From: an uncultured Gammaproteobacteria bacterium
GTDB taxonomy: Bacteria > Pseudomonadota > Gammaproteobacteria > Pseudomonadales > Porticoccaceae
Assembly: GCA_913060555.1 (NCBI GenBank)
Contig: CAJXRS010000016.1
Location: 1-37,852, forward strand
DNA length: 37,852 bases
Reading direction: 5' to 3'
Below the pieces are notes generated by a model. The model made no database searches. It saw only the letters and a program-made list of their open reading frames with translations, and was not told the origin of the DNA. Each line of letters opens with the position of its first letter. Position 1 is the first letter of the stretch. Positions 1 to 8,732 of the stretch are shown in pieces. A program made the translations under genes and the position numbers.

Positions 1-37
1 CCTCCGACGACAAACGAACCACGTAGCGCTTCTTCAT
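1..37 (-). mobile_element. 5' end of probable IS630-family transposase gene (cut by window edge)
   Basis: On the minus strand an ATG at position 37 opens a frame reading MKKRYVVRLSSE before the window ends. This resembles the N-terminus of IS630-family transposases, which commonly begin with a lysine-rich start followed by a YVVRLS/TxEE motif. An AGAGGTGG purine-rich stretch lies just upstream as a ribosome binding site. A 9-bp inverted repeat (48-56 and 66-74) and a longer palindrome lie behind it, so the insertion-sequence end probably falls between here and the end of ptsO. Only 12 residues are visible, so the family assignment is tentative, and neither the terminal repeat nor the TA target duplication can be fixed. 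Confidence 0.4.
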
Positions 38-47
38 TCCACCACCT

Positions 48-74
48 CTCAATAGTTTGCCGAATACTATTGAG
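48..74. repeat. 9-bp inverted repeat with 9-nt loop
   Basis: CTCAATAGT (48-56) is the exact reverse complement of ACTATTGAG (66-74), separated by nine bases. It sits immediately upstream of the transposase-like start, on its 5' side, so it may belong to the end of the insertion sequence or be a binding site. It is not followed by a T-tract in either direction, which argues against a simple terminator. Confidence 0.5.
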
Positions 75-113
75 GAAACAGCTTAACATCCGAAAGGATC
101 AAGCGGGTGGACT

Positions 114-139
114 ACTAGTGGGCCACGTGGCCCACTAGT
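114..139. repeat. 26-bp perfect palindrome overlapping the ptsO stop codon
   Basis: The 13 bases 114-126 are the exact reverse complement of 127-139, with the centre CCAC|GTGG and outer ends ACTAGT. The ptsO stop codon (135-137) lies inside the right arm. In RNA it could form a GC-rich hairpin, but no T-run follows on the minus strand. It may be a terminator lacking a U-tract, a protein-binding site, or part of the end of the neighbouring insertion sequence. Confidence 0.6.
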
Positions 140-404
140 GCTCTTCGTGGAAGCGCTCGGCGATCAGTGCCGCCAGCGCCGCACAGGCTTCGTCTTCATC
201 GCTGCCGTCGAAATGAAACTCCAGGGTGGTGCCCTGGCTGGCGGCGAGCAGCATCAGCGACATCACGCTCTTGGCGTCCACCAGACGGCTATCGCGGCCG
301 ACGCGGATGGCACAGGAAAAGCGGCCCGCGGTGGCGGCGAGCTTGGCGGCGGCCCGAGCGTGCAGGCCGAGCTTGTTGATGATGGTGAGTTGGCGGCAGA
401 TCAT
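135..404 (-). CDS. ptsO: HPr-like phosphocarrier protein NPr of the nitrogen PTS
   Basis: This 89-residue protein carries phosphate in the nitrogen-related phosphotransferase chain (EI-Ntr to NPr to EIIA-Ntr). The active-site motif GLHARAAAK places the phosphorylated histidine at residue 15, and the regulatory-serine region reads AKSVMSLMLLAA. The ATG at 404 gives the normal family length and has AGGA close upstream; an in-frame start at 440 would add 12 unrelated residues. It is the last gene of the rpoN-hpf-ptsN-rapZ-ptsO cluster, 66 bp behind rapZ, an order typical of gammaproteobacteria. Its stop codon lies inside a 26-bp palindrome. The call as NPr rather than sugar-type HPr comes from the context. 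Confidence 0.93.
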   Translation of the reverse strand: MICRQLTIINKLGLHARAAAKLAATAGRFSCAIRVGRDSRLVDAKSVMSLMLLAASQGTTLEFHFDGSDEDEACAALAALIAERFHEEH

Positions 405-470
405 GATCCTATCAATCCCCAGGCTCTGGCTTGCTGTCAAGCCGTGGTTAGTCCCCGCGCCCGATGTGGT

Positions 471-1352
471 CTACTCGGTCTGTAGTTCCCGGTGCTGGGC
501 CTGGATGTTGATCCTCAGATAGCAGAACTGCCGCGCCAATTGGTTGCACAGGTAGACCGAGCGGTGCTGGCCGCCGGTGCAGCCGATGGCGATGGTCAGG
601 TAACTGCGATTGCTGGCGAGGAATGCCGGGATCCAGCGCGCCAGGAAACCATTGAGGTCGGCGAGCATGGCGGCTACCTCGATTTGCGACTCCATGAATT
701 CGATCACCGGATGGTCGTTGCCGGTGAGGGGGCGCAACTCGGGGACCCAGTGCGGGTTGGGCAGACAGCGGACGTCGAACACGAAGTCGGCATCTTCGGG
801 CACGCCCTTCTTGAAGGCAAAGGACTGGAACAGGACCGCGGTGACTCCCGCTGAATCCGGCGCGATCTGCTTGGTGATCAGGTCGCGCAACTGATGCAGG
901 GTCATGTTGGAGGTGTCGATGCGGCGGTCGGCGACCTCGATGATGGGATCCAGGATCCGGGCTTCCAGACCGATAGCCCTTTTCAGGTTCACCGTATCGG
1001 AGCTCAGCGGGTGGCGGCGGCGAGTTTCGCTGAAGCGCCGGATCAGGGTGCGCGGGCTGGCATCGAGGAAGATCACCTCGCACTGCACGCCCTTGGCACG
1101 CAGGGCGTCGAGAATTCCGGGAAACCTGTCCAGGCTGCCCGCCAGGTTGCGGACATCGATGCCCACCGCGATTCGCGACGGCAGCTCCACCTCCAGATCC
1201 CGTTGTTCGAACAATCCGGAAAGCATCCCGGCGGGCAGGTTGTCGATGCAGGTGAAACCCAGGTCTTCCATGACGTGCAGCGCGGTGCTCTTGCCCGAGC
1301 CCGAGCGCCCGCTGACGACGACCAGGCGTTTGTTGGCGGCGGCTGGCGGCAT
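471..1352 (-). CDS. rapZ: RNase adapter protein RapZ (YvcJ family nucleotide-binding protein)
   Basis: This 293-residue protein has an N-terminal P-loop GRSGSGKS at residues 15-22 and the family C-terminal motif IGCTGGQHRS near residue 265, matching RapZ/YvcJ over full length. In E. coli RapZ binds the small RNA GlmZ and directs it to RNase E, which controls GlmS and cell-wall precursor supply; whether this organism has such RNAs cannot be seen here. The stop of ptsN and the start of rapZ are only two bases apart, so the genes are co-transcribed. A GDP/GTP or nucleotide-sugar ligand is inferred from the family. Confidence 0.95.
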   Translation of the reverse strand: MPPAAANKRLVVVSGRSGSGKSTALHVMEDLGFTCIDNLPAGMLSGLFEQRDLEVELPSRIAVGIDVRNLAGSLDRFPGILDALRAKGVQCEVIFLDASPRTLIRRFSETRRRHPLSSDTVNLKRAIGLEARILDPIIEVADRRIDTSNMTLHQLRDLITKQIAPDSAGVTAVLFQSFAFKKGVPEDADFVFDVRCLPNPHWVPELRPLTGNDHPVIEFMESQIEVAAMLADLNGFLARWIPAFLASNRSYLTIAIGCTGGQHRSVYLCNQLARQFCYLRINIQAQHRELQTE

Positions 1353-1354
1353 GG

Positions 1355-1807
1355 TCAGGCGCTGGCGACCGCTCTCCGATAGAGGTCTTCATCAGAGCCG
1401 CAGCGACGTAATTGGCTGCGCACTTCCGGGTCTTCCAGCAGTGCGGCGATGGCGGCCAGGGTTTGCAGATGCTCATCGTTCTGCTCGTCTGGAACCACCA
1501 GCGCGAACACCAGATCGACGGGCACGTTGTCCACGGCGTCAAAGTCGACCGGTTGTTCCAGTTTGAGCAGCACACCGGTGATGCGGTCGCATCCGGGCAG
1601 CCGGCAATGGGGGATCGCGATGCCCTCGCCGATGCCGGTGCTGCCCAGGCGTTCGCGCTCCAGCAGCGCTTGATACAGGGCGTCTGCGTCGATGCAGGAG
1701 GCGTGTCGCGCGAGAAACGAGGACACGAATTCCAGCACCCGCTTCTTGCTCACCGCGGCGGCGTTGCAGTAGGTGGCGTCCGGGGTCAACAGCTGTGCTA
1801 TGTTCAT
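1355..1807 (-). CDS. ptsN: PTS EIIA-Ntr regulatory protein
   Basis: This 150-residue single-domain EIIA of the fructose/mannitol fold is the terminal acceptor of the nitrogen PTS and a regulator rather than a sugar transporter component. The phosphorylation site is the histidine at residue 67 in GIAIPHCR, and the later stretch VDLVFALVVPDEQNDEHLQTLA is characteristic. It lies between hpf (8 bp away) and rapZ (2 bp away), in the usual order behind rpoN. Its partner NPr is encoded two genes downstream; EI-Ntr (ptsP) is not in the window. Confidence 0.95.
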   Translation of the reverse strand: MNIAQLLTPDATYCNAAAVSKKRVLEFVSSFLARHASCIDADALYQALLERERLGSTGIGEGIAIPHCRLPGCDRITGVLLKLEQPVDFDAVDNVPVDLVFALVVPDEQNDEHLQTLAAIAALLEDPEVRSQLRRCGSDEDLYRRAVASA

Positions 1808-1815
1808 CTCGGTAA

Positions 1816-2103
1816 CTAGTGCCCCCGCAGCCGTTCCTTGCGCTTGATCAGTTGGCGATCCAGCTTGTCCGCCAGGGCGTCGATCGCGGCGTACAAATCT
1901 TCGTGCTCGCTGTTGGCAAAGAGTTCGGTGCCGTCGGCGTGCACCTTGGCCTCTGCCTTCTGCACCAGTTTTTCGACCGAGAGGATCACCGCCACCTGGG
2001 TGATGCGATCGTTGTGTCGCTCCAGCCGGGCGAGCTTGTTTCTCACATAGTCGCGAATCGGATCGGTCAGTTCCAGATGATGGCCGCTGATGGTCAATTG
2101 CAT
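1816..2103 (-). CDS. hpf: Ribosome hibernation promoting factor (short form)
   Basis: This 95-residue S30AE-domain protein starts MQLTISGHHLELTDPIRDYV and ends in a lysine/arginine-rich tail. The family binds the 30S decoding region of resting ribosomes and promotes 100S dimers together with RMF. The length is that of the short gammaproteobacterial Hpf, without the C-terminal dimerisation domain of long Hpf. It follows rpoN by 22 bp, the standard position of this gene, and probably shares the rpoN transcript. Confidence 0.94.
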   Translation of the reverse strand: MQLTISGHHLELTDPIRDYVRNKLARLERHNDRITQVAVILSVEKLVQKAEAKVHADGTELFANSEHEDLYAAIDALADKLDRQLIKRKERLRGH

Positions 2104-2125
2104 GCTTTGCTCCTGTGGGCCGGTC

Positions 2126-3571
2126 TCAGAGGTTGCGCTTGAAGCGCTTGCGATCGCCCGACGAAGGTATGTTCAGGCTCTCGCGGTACTTGGCCACGGT
2201 GCGCCGGGCGATCTGGATGCCCAGGTCCTGCAGCAGCGCGGTGATACGGCTGTCGCTGAGCGGACGTTCCCGGCTTTCCCCGGCGATCATCTTCTTGATC
2301 ATGGCGCGGATCGCCGTCGACGAGCATTCCCCGCCCGCGGCGGTGTTGACGTGGCTGGAAAAGAAATACTTCAGTTCGAAGATACCCCGGGGCGTGTCGA
2401 TGTACTTTTGCGTGGTGACCCGGGAGATGGTGGATTCGTGCAGTTGCAACTGGGTGGCAATGTCGGCCAGCACCATGGGTTTCATGCCCTCCGGGCCCTT
2501 GTCGAGAAAACCCTGCTGCATTTCGACGATGCAGTGCGCGACCCGCAGCAGGGTCTCGTTGCGGCTCTCCAGGCTACGCAGGAACCAGCGCGCCTCCTGC
2601 AGATTATCGCGCAGATAACGGTTGTCCGGGCTGTTGTCGGCGCGCTGTACCTGGCTGGCGTAGTAGGAGTTGATGCAGAGCCGGGGTGTGAACTCGGTAT
2701 TCAGGGTGACCAGCCAGCGGCCATCCTTCTTGCGCACGCTGACATCCGGGTTGACATAGCCCTCTTCGGGCGCGCTGATGCTGTCGCCCGGGCGCGGTGA
2801 CAGGCTCTGGATCAGGCGCACGCCGGCGCGCAGCGCAGCTTCGGGTATGCCCAGGCGCCGGGCGAGATCGGTGTGGTCATCCTCGGCGATCGCGTTCAGA
2901 TGCCCTTTCACCAGTTCCCGTGCGAGGTCGCGGTGGGGGGTGTCTTCGCTCAGTTGATTGAGCTGAATCGACAGGCATTCCCGCAGATCGGCCGCGGCGA
3001 CGCCGGGGGGGTCGAACTGCTGTACCCGATGCAGGACCGCGAGAATTTCTTCGCGCTCGAACGGTTGGCCGTCTTGTCCGCTACAACTCTGTTGCAGTTC
3101 CTCCACGCTCAGCGACAGCAAACCGTCATCGTTCACGGCGTCGATCACCGCGGTGGCGATGAGGCGATCCTCGTCCGACATCGGGGTCAGGTTGAGCTGC
3201 CAGTAGAGGTGATCGCGGAGCGATTCGGTGACGCTGTGGAAACTCTCGAAGTCGGGTAGTTCGCGCTGCGGGCCGCTGGCGGCGGTGGTCTGGTAGATAT
3301 CTTCCCAGCGGGCATCGACCGGTAGCTCCTCGGGGATCTCCTGGTTCCAGGACTCATCCACGGTGTTGGTGTCCGGCGCTTCGGTCTCTGCCGTCTCGGT
3401 TTCCTCTGGGGCGATTTCGTCGGCCAGTTCGAGGAGGGGGTTGGTGCACAGGGCCTGCTGGATCTCCTGCTGCAACTCCAGGGACGAAAGCTGCAAGAGC
3501 TTGATGGCCTGCTGCAGCTGCGGCGTCATCGACAGCTGGTGGCCGAGCTTGAGATGCAGGCTTTGTTTCAT
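2126..3571 (-). CDS. rpoN: RNA polymerase sigma-54 factor
   Basis: This 481-residue protein has the glutamine-rich N-terminal activator-interacting region (LSMTPQLQQAIKLLQLSSLE), an acidic linker, the core-binding region, the DNA-binding domain and the RpoN box ARRTVAKYRE near residues 454-463. It recognises -24/-12 promoters and needs an AAA+ activator. The ATG at 3571 is chosen because the family starts MKQSLxLKLG; an upstream GTG at 3607 lies in front of the predicted transcript start. The activator gene at 23077 and the exact sigma-54 site at 24824 in the same window are likely clients. Confidence 0.97.
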   Translation of the reverse strand: MKQSLHLKLGHQLSMTPQLQQAIKLLQLSSLELQQEIQQALCTNPLLELADEIAPEETETAETEAPDTNTVDESWNQEIPEELPVDARWEDIYQTTAASGPQRELPDFESFHSVTESLRDHLYWQLNLTPMSDEDRLIATAVIDAVNDDGLLSLSVEELQQSCSGQDGQPFEREEILAVLHRVQQFDPPGVAAADLRECLSIQLNQLSEDTPHRDLARELVKGHLNAIAEDDHTDLARRLGIPEAALRAGVRLIQSLSPRPGDSISAPEEGYVNPDVSVRKKDGRWLVTLNTEFTPRLCINSYYASQVQRADNSPDNRYLRDNLQEARWFLRSLESRNETLLRVAHCIVEMQQGFLDKGPEGMKPMVLADIATQLQLHESTISRVTTQKYIDTPRGIFELKYFFSSHVNTAAGGECSSTAIRAMIKKMIAGESRERPLSDSRITALLQDLGIQIARRTVAKYRESLNIPSSGDRKRFKRNL

Positions 3572-3609
3572 GCGCGGGTGCCGGACACGCGGCTTCCTGG
3601 ACCGCACTC

Positions 3610-3638
3610 AGTGTAGCGCCGGGCGGATGCGCGTTCAA
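3610..3638 (-). promoter_or_regulatory. Predicted sigma-70 promoter of rpoN
   Basis: On the minus strand TTGAAC (3638-3633) and TACACT (3615-3610) are separated by exactly 17 bases. The predicted transcript start, near 3603, lies about 30 bases before the rpoN ATG. This would let rpoN and the downstream genes be expressed apart from the lpt genes. Confidence 0.6.
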
Positions 3639-3679
3639 ATGCCCAAGCAATAAACATACCGGCGTCTTGCCCCGGGCCG

Positions 3680-4405
3680 CTAGAGCGCAAAGTGTTCGCC
3701 CAGGTACACCCGGCGAACCTGGGGGTCGGCGAGAATCGTCGTCGGATCGCCCTGGGCGATGGTGCGCCCGCAGTCGACGATATAAGCGCGCTCGCAGATG
3801 TCCAGGGTTTCACGGACATTGTGATCAGTGATCAGGATGCCGATGCCCTTGCCCCGCAGGTGGCGAATGATGTCCTTGATGTCGTTGACGGAAATCGGAT
3901 CGACACCGGCGAAGGGTTCGTCGAGGAGAATGAACTTGGGCTCCATGGCCAGCGCTCGGGCGATCTCCACGCGGCGCCGTTCCCCGCCGGAAAGGCTGAT
4001 CCCCAGGTTGCCGCGCAGATGGCTGATGTGAAATTCGGCGAGCAGCTCCTCGGCCCGTTGGCGGCGTTGGCTGCGGTTCAGGTCCCGACGTGTTTCCAGC
4101 ACCGCGAGCAGATTGTCCGCGACGCTGAGCTTGCGGAATACCGAGGGTTCCTGGGGCAGATAGCCCACCCCCTGGCGTGCCCTGCCGTGCATGGGCAGGG
4201 CGGTGAGATCCCGGTCGTCGATGAGGATGCGGCCGCGGTCCTGGCCTACCAGGCCCACCACCATGTAGAAGCAGGTGGTCTTGCCGGCGCCGTTGGGGCC
4301 CAGCAGGCCGACGACTTCGCCGCTGGCGACGGATAGCGAGACATCGCTGACCACCACCCGTTTGCGGTAGGACTTGGCGAGATGCTCGGCTCGCAGTTCG
4401 GCCAT
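3680..4405 (-). CDS. lptB: Lipopolysaccharide export ABC transporter ATPase LptB
   Basis: This 241-residue ABC ATPase powers extraction of lipopolysaccharide from the inner membrane by LptFG. It shows Walker A GPNGAGKT (36-43), signature LSGGE (138-142), Walker [13 protein letters not shown] (159-170) and the LptB-typical stretch [15 protein letters not shown]. Its start overlaps the lptA stop by one base (TGATG), indicating translational coupling. LptF and LptG are not in the window, as is usual. A 108-bp gap with its own promoter separates it from rpoN. Confidence 0.97.
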   Translation of the reverse strand: MAELRAEHLAKSYRKRVVVSDVSLSVASGEVVGLLGPNGAGKTTCFYMVVGLVGQDRGRILIDDRDLTALPMHGRARQGVGYLPQEPSVFRKLSVADNLLAVLETRRDLNRSQRRQRAEELLAEFHISHLRGNLGISLSGGERRRVEIARALAMEPKFILLDEPFAGVDPISVNDIKDIIRHLRGKGIGILITDHNVRETLDICERAYIVDCGRTIAQGDPTTILADPQVRRVYLGEHFAL

Positions 4406-4923
4406 CAGGGCTGTTCCTGCGCCTTTTCGGGCGGGATCACCATGCGGATCCGGCGGTTGGTCTCATCGCCCCGCGCGCGGATCTGTTCCCTGGTGATGTC
4501 ATAGGTCACATGTTCGCCTTCGAGGATGGAGCCCTGCTGCTCGATTCGCGCCGCGCCAGTCAGCACCAGCAGTTCCTCGGCCATGTGGTAGTCGATGGTC
4601 CTGGCGTCCGCGGTCACCGGCTGTTTGTCGGGTTGCGGTTGCTGCCGATAGTGGGCCGGTTCGCCTTCGCAGACGATGCGCGCGACCTTGCCGTCGGCGA
4701 AGTACACGGTGACCTTGTCGGCTTCGATGTGCAGGCTGCCCTGGTCGATCACCACAGTGCCCGTGTAGGTGAGAATGCCTTTGCTGTCGTCGCGGCTGGC
4801 GCTGTCGGACTCGACCCGGATCGGCTGGTCGTTGTCCGCCGCCAGCGCCAGCGCCCAAGCAGGCAGCAGCAAGAGCAGCACTGCACAGAGGCGTGTAAAG
4901 GATTTATCGAGGCTGGTGGACAC
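4405..4923 (-). CDS. lptA: Lipopolysaccharide transport periplasmic protein LptA
   Basis: This protein of about 172 residues has a signal peptide (hydrophobic run [15 protein letters not shown]) followed by an OstA-type beta-jellyroll ([23 protein letters not shown], then [21 protein letters not shown]). LptA monomers bridge LptC and LptD across the periplasm. A GTG start at 4923 is proposed because AGG lies six bases upstream and no ATG fits; it overlaps the end of lptC by 20 bases. A farther ATG at 4971 would add a poor extension in front of the signal peptide. Confidence 0.9.
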   Translation of the reverse strand: MSTSLDKSFTRLCAVLLLLLPAWALALAADNDQPIRVESDSASRDDSKGILTYTGTVVIDQGSLHIEADKVTVYFADGKVARIVCEGEPAHYRQQPQPDKQPVTADARTIDYHMAEELLVLTGAARIEQQGSILEGEHVTYDITREQIRARGDETNRRIRMVIPPEKAQEQP

Positions 4924-5467
4924 TGCGTACCTGGGACAAGAGCCGATAGGTCTGCTGCTCGAGATCGGCATCCAGGCCCACGGCTTCGGTGGTGGAGGAG
5001 GGGGAGCGCAGGACGAGCGCCCGATCGGTCCGTAGCTGGCTGCTATCCGGGTAGTACAGCAACTTTGAAGTGCTCAATTCGTTCCTACCCTGGGGTCCGT
5101 CCCGCCAGACCACGACCTGATCGTGCAGCTCGACGTGGCGCTCGACATTGTGGAGCACGCCGGTGTTGGCCTTCAAGTGCCAGGGCCCGTCCCCGTCCGC
5201 GGCTTCCGCCAACAGGCGGGGAGCGGCGAGTATCAGCTGGTCGCGGGATTCGAAGTAGGAGCCGCGGTCGGCGGTGAGCCGGTAGGCGAGTCGTCCGTCC
5301 TGGTCGAACCTGCGGGTCAGGGTGTTGGTCATGTAACTGTCCGCGGTCGGCAGTTGCGGCGCTCCGGGGCGATCGCGGCTGCTCAGCAGCTCCGGGATCC
5401 GGTCCCAGAGCAGCAGGAAGGCGAGCAGCACCGCGGCCGCGGTCAGACCCAGCAAGCGGTTCTTCAC
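4904..5467 (-). CDS. lptC: Lipopolysaccharide export protein LptC
   Basis: This 187-residue bitopic protein starts with a membrane anchor (LLGLTAAAVLLAFLLLW) followed by a periplasmic LptC fold; the stretch DSYMTNTLTRRFDQDGRLAYRL is typical. LptC receives LPS from LptB2FG and hands it to LptA. The GTG at 5467 overlaps the kdsC stop as GTGA and places the anchor at residues 4-21, so it is preferred over upstream in-frame starts that read low-complexity Arg/Gly sequence. The neighbours are kdsC upstream and lptA downstream, both overlapping. Confidence 0.92.
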   Translation of the reverse strand: MKNRLLGLTAAAVLLAFLLLWDRIPELLSSRDRPGAPQLPTADSYMTNTLTRRFDQDGRLAYRLTADRGSYFESRDQLILAAPRLLAEAADGDGPWHLKANTGVLHNVERHVELHDQVVVWRDGPQGRNELSTSKLLYYPDSSQLRTDRALVLRSPSSTTEAVGLDADLEQQTYRLLSQVRSVHQPR

Positions 5468-5991
5468 GGGCCGGGTTCCAGCAGGTCGTCGCGGCCCTGG
5501 GCGCGGAGAATGAATTCCACAGCCTCCCGGGCGGCGCCCGCGCCGCCCGGGAGGCTGGCGCGCCAGTCCGCCCGCGCTGCCACCGCCGGTGCGGCGTCGG
5601 CCACTGTCATGCCCAGTCCCACGGCCAGCATTGCCGGCAGGTCGGGGAGATCGTCGCCCATGTAGGCGACTGCGCTCAGGTCGTTGACCCATTGCGGGAA
5701 GGCCGCCGCCAGCAGTTCACGCAGCGCCTGGAGCTTGTCCTCTCGGCCCAGCAGCAGGTGCTCGATGCCGAGTTCGGCGGCGCGGCGCTCGACGCTCGGC
5801 GAGCGCCGCCCGGTGATGATGCCCGCCTGGATGCCGGCACGCTGCAGCAGCTTGATGCCCAGGCCGTCGCGAACGTGAAAACTCTTGTACTCGCCGCCGT
5901 CGTCGCGGTAGTGCAGGCGGCCGTCGGTGAGCACGCCGTCGACGTCGAAAATCACCAGCCGGATCGCCCCGGCCGCGGTTGCTGCCGTCAT
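5464..5991 (-). CDS. kdsC: 3-deoxy-D-manno-octulosonate 8-phosphate phosphatase
   Basis: This 175-residue HAD-superfamily phosphatase releases Kdo from Kdo-8-phosphate for lipid A assembly. Motif I is FDVDGVLTDG near residue 13, the Ser/Thr motif lies in GIITGRRSPSV, and motif IV is AYMGDDLPDLPAM. It lacks a cap domain, as KdsC tetramers do. The ATG at 5991 overlaps the kdsD stop as ATGA, which fixes the start; longer frames read Arg/Gly-rich nonsense. The pathway partner KdsD precedes it. Confidence 0.95.
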   Translation of the reverse strand: MTAATAAGAIRLVIFDVDGVLTDGRLHYRDDGGEYKSFHVRDGLGIKLLQRAGIQAGIITGRRSPSVERRAAELGIEHLLLGREDKLQALRELLAAAFPQWVNDLSAVAYMGDDLPDLPAMLAVGLGMTVADAAPAVAARADWRASLPGGAGAAREAVEFILRAQGRDDLLEPGP

Positions 5992-6956
5992 ACCACGCCC
6001 GCCCGGAGCAGGTCGTGCATGTGCACCACCCCGGCGGGGTGATTGTTGTCGGTGACGACGAGGGCGGTGATGCGATGATTTTCCATTACCGCCAGGGCTT
6101 CCGCGGCCAGCATCTCCGTGGGTACGGTCTTGCAACCCCGGGTCATGACCTCGCCGACCCGGGCGACATTGATGTCGACCTGCTGATCGAGGGCGCGCCG
6201 CAGGTCGCCGTCGGTGAAGACACCGAGTAGTTCGTCGCGGGCGTCGACCACGGTGGTCAGGCCGAAGCCCTTTTCGGTCATCTCCAGCAGGGCCTGGCGC
6301 AGCGGCCGGTCCTGGGTCACCCGGGGGACTTCGGGGCCGGAGTGCATGATGTCGCCGACCTTCAGCAACAGCCGCCGGCCCAGCTTGCCGCCCGGGTGCG
6401 AGAAGGCAAAATCCTCGGCGCTGAAGCCGCGCTTTTCGAGCAACGCCACCGCCAGGGCGTCGCCCATCACCAGGGTGACCGTGGTGCTGGTGGTCGGCGC
6501 CAGGCCCAGGGGGCAGGCCTCCTGGGGAACGCTGATGTCGAGATGCACATCGGCGGATCTGGCCAGCTGCGACTGCGGCGCACCGGTCATGGCGATCAGC
6601 GGGATCCCGAGCCGCTTGAGCAGGGGGATCAGGGTGGTGATCTCGGCAGTCTCGCCGGAGTTGGAGATGGCGATCACCAGGTCTTCGCGAGTGATCATGC
6701 CCAGGTCGCCGTGGCTGGCCTCTCCCGAATGCACGAAGAACGCCGGAGTGCCGGTGCTGGCCAGGGTCGCGGCGATCTTGTTGCCGATGTGGCCGGATTT
6801 GCCCATGCCGGTGACGATCGCCCGACCGCGGCAGGCGAGCAGCAATTCACAGGCAGCAACGAAGTCGGCGCCGATCCGCTCAGCCAGCTGACGCACTGCA
6901 GTGGCTTCGAGTGCGATGGTGCGCCGCGCCGATGCGATGGGATCGATATCCCGCAT
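5988..6956 (-). CDS. kdsD: D-arabinose 5-phosphate isomerase
   Basis: This 322-residue protein combines a sugar-isomerase (SIS) domain at about residues 20-165 (GMGKSGHIGNKIAATLASTGTP; HSGEASHGDLGM; ISNSGET) with two C-terminal CBS domains (about 205-320). It converts ribulose 5-phosphate to arabinose 5-phosphate, the first step of Kdo synthesis. It is the first gene of the kdsD-kdsC-lptC-lptA-lptB run, and the overlaps suggest one transcript. The ribosome binding site is weak. Confidence 0.96.
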   Translation of the reverse strand: MRDIDPIASARRTIALEATAVRQLAERIGADFVAACELLLACRGRAIVTGMGKSGHIGNKIAATLASTGTPAFFVHSGEASHGDLGMITREDLVIAISNSGETAEITTLIPLLKRLGIPLIAMTGAPQSQLARSADVHLDISVPQEACPLGLAPTTSTTVTLVMGDALAVALLEKRGFSAEDFAFSHPGGKLGRRLLLKVGDIMHSGPEVPRVTQDRPLRQALLEMTEKGFGLTTVVDARDELLGVFTDGDLRRALDQQVDINVARVGEVMTRGCKTVPTEMLAAEALAVMENHRITALVVTDNNHPAGVVHMHDLLRAGVV

Positions 6957-6991
6957 GAAGAGGTCGCTTCATGGGTGGCGGGTGGGCGCCG

Positions 6992-6997
6992 ATTATA
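6992..6997 (-). promoter_or_regulatory. Predicted -10 element for the kds-lpt operon
   Basis: On the minus strand a perfect TATAAT lies about 36 bp upstream of the kdsD ATG, with the predicted transcript start near 6985. No good -35 box is found at 16-18 bp spacing, so either an activator or an unusual promoter is involved, or the match is chance. Confidence 0.4.
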
Positions 6998-7045
6998 GCT
7001 GGCAGCGTCAGCCGCGGTCGATCCCGGGCGGCGGCGAAACGGCGG

Positions 7046-7072
7046 CAAAGGTACTATCAAAGGTGCTATAGT
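7046..7072 (+). promoter_or_regulatory. Tandem 12-bp repeat and extended -10 promoter of ibaG-murA
   Basis: CAAAGGTACTAT (7046-7057) is followed directly by CAAAGGTGCTAT (7058-7069), a tandem repeat with one mismatch. The second copy runs into TGCTATAGT, an extended -10 (TGn-TATAGT at 7067-7072), giving a predicted transcript start near 7079, about 90 bp before ibaG. No canonical -35 is seen, which fits an extended -10 promoter; the repeats may bind a regulator. Confidence 0.4.
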
Positions 7073-7167
7073 GCCGGCCCCGAAATTGCGGCCGGCGTCG
7101 CGATCCCAGCCGCGGACATCCGGCTCGCCGGTGGCGCCAAATGCCGCCCTGCCGCAGAGGATCAGCC

Positions 7168-7404
7168 ATGGACATTGATGCCATCAGGGAACGCCTGTGT
7201 GATGCGCTCGAGGGCTGCGAGGTGCGGGTCAGCGGCGAGGGCAACCACCTGGGCGTGGTGGCCGTCGGCGAGTTGTTTGACGGCTTGCGACCGGTACAGC
7301 GCCAGCAGCGCGTGTATGCGGCGCTCAAGGAGCTGATCGCCGCCGGCGAAGTGCATGCGGTGCAGATCAAGGCCTACACCCCGAAAGAGTGGCAGGCGCG
7401 CTGA
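7168..7404 (+). CDS. ibaG: BolA-family protein IbaG
   Basis: This 78-residue BolA-like protein ends in the family motif HAVQIKAYTPKEW; the region VRVSGEGNHLGVVAVGELFDGL is the BolA fold with its cysteine/histidine surroundings. IbaG partners with monothiol glutaredoxins in iron-sulfur handling and envelope stress. The ATG at 7168 has AGAGGA seven bases upstream and gives the normal length. It lies next to murA as in most gammaproteobacteria, but the mla genes that usually precede ibaG are absent; a divergent kdsD takes their place. Confidence 0.92.
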   Translation: MDIDAIRERLCDALEGCEVRVSGEGNHLGVVAVGELFDGLRPVQRQQRVYAALKELIAAGEVHAVQIKAYTPKEWQAR

Positions 7405-7447
7405 GCGGCCCGGCGGTTCGCGGGCCCCACCATCGGGCGAGTGCTGA

Positions 7448-8710
<1,263 letters not shown>

Positions 8711-8732
8711 CAACCGGGACCAGGAGCTGGAC

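Noticed and set aside
448-1575. Long alternative reading frames opposite or beside rapZ, murA, hisD and other genes
   Set aside because: They are Arg/Gly/Pro-rich shadow frames typical of GC-rich DNA and lie over well-identified genes.
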